Assembly: GCA_002900995.3 (NCBI GenBank)
Contig: CM035310.1
Span: 2,158,138-2,222,137 of the forward strand
From: Ganoderma boninense
Taxonomy: Eukaryota > Basidiomycota > Agaricomycetes > Polyporales > Polyporaceae
Direction: 5' to 3'
DNA: 64,000 bases
In this document: positions 56,861 to 64,000 of the stretch, piece by piece
Numbering within the stretch: position 1 is the first letter of the stretch
How the letters are laid out: each line of letters begins with the position of its first letter
Translations under genes and position numbers: made by a program
The notes under the pieces: generated by a model
What the model saw: the letters and a program-made list of their open reading frames with translations, nothing else
The model's database searches: none
What the model was told of the DNA's origin: nothing

Positions 56861-57552
56861 GAATCTACGGGCTCACCCCTGCATTTGCCACGATACATGG
56901 GACAATGGACAAGTTACATGCCGCACTATTGTGCCGTCAGCGACCCCATAAGCGATTGAGCGTGACAGAAATTGGCGGCCACCCGGTTCTAGGGTACTTG
57001 ACCCGGACCCCGGGAATCCGCCACAAATGAACAACAATATAAGGCCGCTTGATACCCTTGTTTATTCTTGGGAAATTTCATTGTTTGGCCTCCCGAGTTA
57101 GGTAAACAATTCATCCCGACTATTCTCCGCCTTATGGGCGCTTGTTCGGGCTCCAGCATTCGACCTCGTCAGGCCAATTGTGCTCCTGCGGCGTTACATG
57201 ACCGTACTCCCATATACTCATCACAACGCAAGTCCCAGTGGAACACACTCAGAGACATTTCAAACAAGGCGCATGCATATTAACGCTACAAATCTATCTA
57301 GAAATACATCAAGGCCAGCCAGCGTGCCCGAACAAGACGAATAGAACGCGACGTATAGAAAACGAAAGCTCGCGGGCAGCAAGGTATATCATACTATATG
57401 GAATCTTGGAGACGATTGAGGTCCGGGATGGTCGGTGTTCAATACTTCGTGCAGCAAGCGTAGCCCAACGAAGACTCAGACTGCTCTGGCCGAGTGGGGC
57501 GGGTAATGATGGGTCTTCAGCGGCATGTATCGTAAAGCGCATATAGGGGAGG
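56861..57552. other. Intergenic; 3' flank of receptor 4
   Basis: No supported gene; relatively AT-rich at 57020-57380. Confidence 0.45.
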
Positions 57553-58974
57553 TCATGAGCGAACGAAAGTGACGACATTCTTCAACTCCATTTCGAGCGT
57601 CGTCGTGGAGGCGCGCGATGGCAGTGAGGCAAGCGAATCCCCACGAGGAGAGTATGGTGGGGGAACAACGACTGGGTACGGCAATACAGGAACAGCCGAC
57701 ATGCGGAATGGCTTGAGCCTGGTTGGGATCAAGTCAGCGTGAGGCGCGAAGGAGCGTCGTGAGTGGAGGACATACTTGGATGACTGGACAGCGCGTTTCT
57801 CTCGAATACGGCGAAGGCACCAAATGCGGTTGGCGATAGCCATCGCTGCTGCCCGGTAGTTCTTGCGTGCTTCTTCCGCGAAACCGAAGAAGGCGAAGAA
57901 TGCGAGCGCGCACAGAGGGAGGACCCATCTGCTCAGCTCGAGAGGGATGGCAAGGGTTGGATCACGCCGCCATACAAACGCAGGGAAGGTCAAGACGCGA
58001 GAGAAGTCGAAGTGGGTGTCTGCCCAGCCTTTCCAAGGTTCGAGGGGGCCAGCAACAGCGTTTGAATAGATCTCGTAGATGCCGAGGGGTGTGCTAAAGA
58101 GGAGCTCCGTGAAGGAAATAGCCATGAGCCGGAAGTACCTGCTGCTCGTCATCGATCCAGATGCCGAGAGATACTCGTTGAAGGCAGCGCGGCGAAGGGC
58201 AAGGTAGCGCAGAGACATGACTACCGGACCAAATGAGATTATGCGCTCCAATAGAAGCAGCAACAGACTCACTACCAAAGCAGGCGGATATTACGCCAAT
58301 GACCACAGGCCACATGTTGGCGAGGAAGTATGCCGGGAGTGTATTGTAAACGACGGGATAGCATCCAATGTCTTCGAAGATGTTGAAACGATGTCCTTGG
58401 ACAACATAAGCTGTTGAGAATCCTAAGCCCAAACGATCAAGGGACGGAAGGCAGTCTTCGAGGACTCACCCATCACCATGCATAGGATAGGAAAAAGAAC
58501 ACATATCAGAGAGTCGATGACGACGGCACGTCGTTTCTAAGAGAAAGTTGAGCACGGATACGCAGCGGAGATTCTTCACAGGACATACCTCTGCGGCAGT
58601 GGTCAATGCACTGCGACCGCGAGCGATCTTGAAAAGTCGGATGTTGATGCAGAGCGCGGAGGCGGGAATACCAACGGACGCCCCGATGATTATGCGCGTT
58701 GCTTTGGAGCAAGTCAGCCCGATGCCAAGGCAAGATGAAAAGGCACGTTGTACTCACATATGTCGCACCAGACAGGTGCTGGGTTCTCGATGTTACCAGC
58801 CCAGACAATGGAGTTGACAAGCTGGTTCAAACATGCGAGAGCGGTCCAGATCATGTAGTAGCAGGTGCCAGTGTTCATGGCCTCGATGTGCCATGGTAGC
58901 GGGATGAGGACGAGGACAGTGCCGACCGCGGCGGCGATGGAGAAGTAAGGAGTAGTGGGATGGAGACTCGACAT
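57553..58974 (-). CDS. STE3-like pheromone receptor 4 (intact)
   Basis: Six exons on the minus strand: 58758-58974, 58589-58701, 58470-58536, 58276-58422, 57776-58220 and 57553-57718; 384 aa. Features: VLVLIPLPWHIEAMN at TM1; APVWCDI; TRIIIGASVGIPASALCINIRLFKI (TM3); EKRRAVVIDSLICVLFPILCMVM (TM4); YVVQGHRFNIFEDIGC; SRYFRLMAISFTELLFSTPL (TM5-TM6); EPWKGWADTHFDFSRV; and WVLPLCALAFFAFFGFAEEARKNYR (TM7). The tail is short (about 85 residues). Unlike receptors 2 and 3 it has no intron after the first TM and has extra introns around TM4, so it belongs to a different subfamily. Same orientation as receptor 5, with 567 bp between the coding regions. Pheromone 4 is the nearest ligand gene. Confidence 0.93.
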
Positions 58975-59541
58975 CGTTGACAGCGATGGAAGGGGGCGGA
59001 AGGAGGAACGCTTTGGTCCGACGTTGGCATCTTGAGCATATGGCGCACAGTTGCGTGTGTTGAACAAAGAGGGAAGAACAATGGGTGCTGGCGTACGAAC
59101 TTGCGGTGAAAGGCCGCGCGTGCCGATGTGACGCAGTCCCACCTATACGCGGACAATGGGAAGATTAGACGCTCATGCCGCTTCGTTTTAGACGCTCATG
59201 ACACAAAACACTGACAAACCCCGTAAACGACGTCCGCAACACCACATCGAATGCCGACCTGTTACTTAGCTTCCGAGCAGGGACTATCGAACTTCAATAG
59301 TAGAAGCAACAGATGGCGATCATCCGTGTTAAATACAACCACCAGCACAGCACTTAACAAACGCATGATATGATCCCCCTGGAATTCTTCACATAGTAAA
59401 GTCATGCAACATCGGGTATGGGTCTATGACACAGAGTAGACACGGTAAGTAGAGCTACAAAAGTTAACGGGAGTCCAGTACGGTATGCAGTAGCGGGAGA
59501 GAAAAGTCGTCGAAGAGATAAATAGCAGCGCATCGGCCTCG
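58975..59541. other. Intergenic between receptors 4 and 5
   Basis: Promoter of receptor 4 and 3' flank of receptor 5 (both minus strand). A motif AGACGCTCATG is repeated at 59167-59177 and 59190-59200. No gene. Confidence 0.45.
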
Positions 59542-61112
59542 TCACAGAGCATGAGGCTCATCATCCATGGGTTCGTAAGCATGCGCCTCATCCGTGAGGT
59601 CGACGTCAGTAGGAATTACTTGTACGGAAGGGACAGAAGAATGCGGTCGAGAGTTAGGCGGTGACGACGCGTAGTAAGAGGGGAGATCGTCATCAATACC
59701 GTATATTACAATGGGGGCACCGGTGAGGAGAGTGTCCTCCGTCATGTCTCCGAAAGGCTGTTTCTTCGGGAGGTCGCTGATAGGCGTCATGACGCTGCCA
59801 GCAGTCGTAGGGGTCATCTCGCCGCTAGACGAGATATCAGTCGTGGGGAGTGAAGCGAGCGACAGGTGTTGGGGAAGCCCAAACGTCGATCTGCGGGACA
59901 GCACCATCAGATATGGCTGAGGTATCTAGGATCAAAGAACATACCGAGGAGGAGGGGAGGGCATGGCAACGAAGCCCGCAGAAGACAGGTTGATCGGCTT
60001 GAAGCCTTTTTGCTTCTGCTCCCTCGGCTTCTGCCTTAGGACGACCCTCCACACCCAGCGACCCCACGCCCTATATTCGTTCGTCGCCTCCTGCCCGAAC
60101 GCGAAGAACGCGCAGAACACATATGCTGAAACGGGAGCGATCCACCAGCACGCGTAGTAGAAGCGGTATATGAACGGCGGCAGGAACGGCGTCGGGTACG
60201 TGTCGACGCGACTGAAGTCCCAGTGGACGTCCGCCCAGTTCGTCCAGGGACGCATATCCCAGATGACGGAGAATGCGAGCGTGGCAGAGACGGCCGCAGC
60301 AGAGGCAAACATCTCGAACATAGCGAGCAGCATCAGGCGCAGATAGCGCGAGGGGTTGAGGCCCGAGTTGGAGCCCTCGAGATGTTTGGCGAAGGTGACG
60401 CGCCGGCGCATGAAGTGGGATAGGGCCATCGCTAGACGCGCGTGAGCACGAGAGAACGAGGAATCGAGAACAGAAGGACGAACCAGCAAACACGAGAGAA
60501 ACGAACGACATGATGAGGGATGGAACCCACATGAGGAAGATGGCGGGAATGGAGACGTAGATTGTTGGCCGGCAGCCAAACTCTTCGATAATGTCGAATC
60601 GGTGTCCTTGGACGATGTAGTCTATGGGATGCATGAACACTCGAAATCGCGTGAGGTAAGAAGGCACGTACGGAGGCCCATCCAAATACAGGGCACAAGG
60701 TAACACATGACACCTTCGATAATCTGCCTTCGTCTCTTTTGAGAGAAGGTCGTGAGGGCCTGGCGGACGGAGGCGACCTGCTCCAGGTGTATGCACACAC
60801 ACATGCATGCGGCAGGGAGTGCGATGTTTGCGCCTATTAGGATTTTCGTCGCTGCCCAAGCACAAAGCCATCAGCCGAATGTCTAGGACAACACATATAG
60901 ACAATATACGCACAGATATCACACCAAACAAGTGCAACTCGTGCGACGGTATGGGTCCAGATGAGGGAATCCACGGCATAGATGACATTAACGGCAAACA
61001 GCCAGACAATCATGGCGAGGGTGGCGACGTTTCCAGCGCGCCAGTGCCATGGTGTGGGGAGGAGGACGAGGATGGCGGCGAGGATGGAGGCGGCAGGGAG
61101 TTCGCGGTGCAT
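59542..61112 (-). CDS. STE3-like pheromone receptor 5 (intact)
   Basis: Five exons on the minus strand: 60914-61112, 60672-60851, 60484-60621, 59945-60431 and 59542-59890; 450 aa. Features: LVLLPTPWHWRAGN at TM1; LVWCDI at the end of exon 1; TKILIGANIALPAACMCVCIHL (TM3); KRRRQIIEGVMCYLVPCIWMGL (TM4); YIVQGHRFDIIEEFGC; NPSRYLRLMLLAMFEMF (TM5-TM6 loop); RPWTNWADVHWDFSRV; and WWIAPVSAYVFCAFFAFGQEATNEYR (TM7). A tail of about 145 residues is acidic and Ser/Pro-rich, ending DEPHAL. Introns after WCDI and before the QGHRFDI block match receptor 4 and receptor 1 positions. Adjacent to receptor 4 in the same orientation, but the two differ enough to be old duplicates. Confidence 0.93.
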
Positions 61113-63929
61113 TCTGTCTAGCTTAGAGGCGGACGAGAGACAGATCTGTAGCGTTCTGGGGAGTCCATGACTTATGGTGCGTGTAGGCGAGCGGACAATG
61201 GCGAACAGAGGACAATCGCTGTTTGGCTGGTGTGCAACAGAGACAGAGGACAATGACCTCCGTCGGGCGCTAAACGTGCCTCGCGCGAACGCATAATCAG
61301 ACGCCCATCCATATTCGTCACGCGAGAGAAATATCCAGCGGCCTTGGGTTCGAGCCCTCAGGCCTCAGGCTCTCGACTACAGTCACAGTGTCGCATTAGC
61401 TGGTATAAAAACGACTCTATGGGAGCAATATTACGCATTTGTTATGACGTTCTCAGCGGCAATAGGGCCCACGGGCCTGAAGCGACTTCAAGTTGCAACT
61501 TGAACTTAGCCGCGGCTATCCGAGTCGTTCAAGTTGACATTACATACTCTATTCTGAGGCAGCTATCTCAGTATATTCGCCTCACTTGAGAGCTCAAATT
61601 AGAGGATGGTTCGGGGTCGGGTCGTCTTATTACCTGTTCCCTTCGTGGTTTGGCGACATTGTCGGACAAGGGACTGGAGTCACTGGACCTCCTCTTCCTG
61701 AATAACATTTGTGCGAGTTGCCACTGCGAGGAGAGCACATTTTCAACGCGCCCTTTGTCAATGAGGCCATCATAGCGGAGTGTGCTCAAGTATACCGCTC
61801 TTGAGTACGTTGAGTGTCAATGTCGGGGGGACCGGCAGCTCACTGTTTCTAAGAGCAGAAGAGACCGGCGTGCTGACTCCTGAGGCCTAGGTTCAAGTCG
61901 ATGCAACTGTCGCTTCATAAGCTTTTGCCGTTTTCTTGTTTTTTGCACCCACACAGATGATCGTGCCCCTGACGAGTCGAAGTTTGGTCAGTGAACGTTC
62001 CTATAGTGAACAGAATGTCACAACTAACCTTACGAGCGTCTACCGGCCACCCTCGGTACTTCACGCTTCAGGCAGACGTCGCATTGATAAACACATATTT
62101 ACACGGCATGCAACGATCAGATTTTGGGCTTATATTCTGTGGTACCCTATATGGCGATCGCATATTTCGTCGTCGCCCGGTCCCCCAGGGCAAACTTGGA
62201 GTCCGATGCGAAGTCAGGCTGAGGTTGAGACTCGGGGTGCGATTAAGTCGGTGGTACCTACGAAAGAAGGGAGTACCGCAGGAAACTTGGTTAAATGGCA
62301 GCAGTTGTCCTATTAGGCCTCCCAGGGACGATATAATGGCTGGATCAAAGCGGCGGATCTGAAAACAACCTGAACTACCAGTGGTGCAGTAGCTGTGTCA
62401 CGCCGTAATCGCAAGGAAACCTTGGCTGATTAGGATCAAGGCACCCTAAAACAGCGTGGAGCCATAAGAATGAACCAAGAAGGCGGCGACTCATCTTGCA
62501 CTGTTTCTTTATATGATAGGTACTAGTCGTATTCTGACTTTGACAGAAGAGGAAGCCCAACCAAAATGCGTCCGTGTGGCTGACGTCGGTGCTGCGAGCG
62601 TTGAGGCTGTCATCGGGTATCGTAGCAATCCTGTACAAAGATATGGCTGAGGATGAGCGAAGAGAGATATGACATGCCAGAAAAGGAGATGGTGGTGGAG
62701 GCAGGAAGACCGTACGGGCCCGCCTCCCTTGTTATACGGCCACCTCCATCATTATTGAGCATATCCGACTTTGTGTGTGCTTAGACATTTAGTTTTGATT
62801 AAGCTTAGTTTGAGGGTATCTCAGACAAGCCCTAGCACCTCCAGAAAAAGTTGCGGATGGCGAGTGGGGATAGATTGTGCGCGCACAAAAGGGATATTTA
62901 TGACGCACCTGGACCGCTTTTGGGGTGCTGAATGAGCGAAATACTGTCCGAATTACAACAAGCGGGGCTGCCGATGTAGAACATTTCCAGACGAGATGCT
63001 CATTCAATGCGCACTGCAGCTTCAGGGATAGTACTTGCACCCGGTGGCTGGCAGTGCGACGGTACAGTAGTAAGCTTGTCACCGAACTGTCGCCTCGCCG
63101 CTGGCACACTCACCAGAAAGCTCAGGATGGAGAAATTCTTTGTGTAGATAGTATAGTCGGGCTGAGTTGGAAGTTGGCACCCTTCTAAGACGTACTTTGA
63201 AGGCAGATGGGCGAACTTGAAGGTGACGGGTTGAATGCCGGACTGCAACCACCAACCGGAGCTTCTTGGCCCGGGTTACTAGCGGGGGCTTCCGGGTTTG
63301 TGTATGACTATTTGGAAACTACCCGGCGCTTAGTCGACATCTCTGCGTCCGACTCCATGACCCCTCATTGATATTCACAGCTGAATCTGTCTTATTCTTC
63401 AGCCTCATACAACCTCTATACAGCAACCAATTGCACTGGTACGAAATTTTGCAGTCGTTTATGCGCAGCACCCTGTAACTCGGTAAGCGTCGGACGGCGG
63501 GGAGTGCGACATGATCCGCTTCTACAATTAGGCCTCCGAATTGGTCTGTGCTCGTTCAGTTGCGCTAGGTAGTAGGTTGCGCCCCTGCACTTACTTGGAG
63601 ATGCTGACCAAAACTCTTGTACTTACCAGAATCTGACTGCGATCATGTTCCGAACGGACCATATGAGGCTAGCCGCTTATGCACCTCAGTGTAAGTACTC
63701 CCTTCTAATTATGCGACGCAAACCCTATGTGCTTCCCTATTTTCCCAGGCTTGTTGTAAAGTCCCTCTCGACAATGAACGACGCTGGTATTGTGCCACTT
63801 CGCGGCCACCCATAGGCGTGATACCAAACCCCATAAAATCAGGGCACCGAAGGATGTCTCCCCACCTTACCCTACCCAAACTCACGTTGCTCCCCTCCCA
63901 TTTCTCTTGAGCCCACACCCCGTAGCCTC
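61113..63929. other. Intergenic; mostly no gene, promoter of pheromone 5 at the end
   Basis: 5' flank of receptor 5, then short overlapping frames. A minus-strand stretch at about 62540-62635 reads IATIPDDSLNARSTDVSHTD and DAFWLGFLFC without an ATG; it could be a decayed pheromone leader. The rest shows nothing I can support. Confidence 0.4.
63832..63840 (+). promoter_or_regulatory. TATA-like box of pheromone precursor 5
   Basis: CATAAAATC lies about 90-98 bp upstream of the ATG at 63930. Confidence 0.45.
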
Positions 63930-64000
63930 ATGGACGAGTTCATCATCATCGCCGACCCTCTCTTCTTGATATCCTCGGATATTAACTCCAGCGAATCCTC
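63930..64000 (+). CDS. Probable mating pheromone precursor 5 (3'-truncated by the window)
   Basis: The last 71 bases open with ATG and read MDEFIIIADPLF, then LISSDINSSES, with no stop before the edge. The MDxF start, the short hydrophobic-acidic leader and the TATA-like box at pheromone-type distance match the complete pheromone genes. The CaaX end is not in view, so the call rests on the leader and context only. Confidence 0.6.
   Translation, partial: MDEFIIIADPLFLISSDINSSES

Noticed and set aside
61345..61370. T-arm-like GGGTTCGAGCCC suggesting a tRNA
   Set aside because: No matching D arm, anticodon stem or acceptor stem in the preceding 80 bases.
1..64000. CRISPR arrays, rRNA genes, bacterial operons
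   Set aside because: Intron-rich fungal nuclear DNA; no regularly spaced direct repeats or rRNA signatures were seen.

Overview
The window looks like nuclear DNA of a filamentous basidiomycete (Agaricomycetes, perhaps Polyporales; class is firm, order is a guess). Genes are broken by many 45-75 bp GT-AG introns, coding DNA is GC-rich, and the gene content is fungal: STE3-type pheromone receptors, farnesylated (CaaX) pheromone precursors, F-box proteins, a trehalose-synthase regulatory subunit and a mitochondrial ribosomal protein. The core of the window is a B-type (pheromone/receptor) mating locus. I find five STE3-like receptor genes (40.0-42.0, 45.7-47.3, 48.8-50.4, 57.6-59.0 and 59.5-61.1 kb). 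There are four complete pheromone-precursor genes (6.9, 15.6, 20.5 and 56.5 kb), and a fifth probable one is cut by the right edge at 63.93 kb.

Layout. 1-5.5 kb: tail of an unidentified gene, mitochondrial uS19 (-), a single-pass membrane protein (+), and an Hmp1/CsbD-like small protein (+). 6.8-20.7 kb: three related pheromone precursors sharing an MDAFF leader and an HSGC-CaaX tail, spaced between two F-box/LRR-like genes and an M28 metallopeptidase; a 690 bp TIR element lies at 19.2-19.9 kb. 22.3-26.9 kb: a TPS3/TSL1-like trehalose subunit and a small secreted protein. 28.3 kb: a tRNA-Thr. 30.4-37.2 kb: a tandem array of three paralogous eight-exon seven-TM proteins that are not STE3. 37.7-39.3 kb: a coiled-coil multipass membrane protein (-). 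40-61 kb: the five receptors, with one pheromone gene between the third and fourth. 61-64 kb: mostly non-coding, then the truncated pheromone gene.

How they fit. In the agaricomycete B system, precursors are farnesylated at the CaaX cysteine, trimmed and exported, and activate STE3 G-protein-coupled receptors on a partner carrying another specificity. Every pheromone gene has a TATA-like box about 90-150 bp upstream of its ATG, which fits short, strongly transcribed genes. Which receptor and pheromone set mating specificity cannot be told from one haplotype.

Caution. Eleven single-base frame disruptions fall in otherwise conserved exons between 24.6 and 46.4 kb (TPS3-like gene, two of the three tandem seven-TM genes, receptors 1 and 2). 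Nearly all are +1/-1 with no independent nonsense mutations, and several sit in homopolymers. Uncorrected read errors are therefore as likely as real pseudogenes. Exon boundaries given here are hand-derived from splice consensus, frame continuity and comparison between paralogues in the window; no database search was possible.
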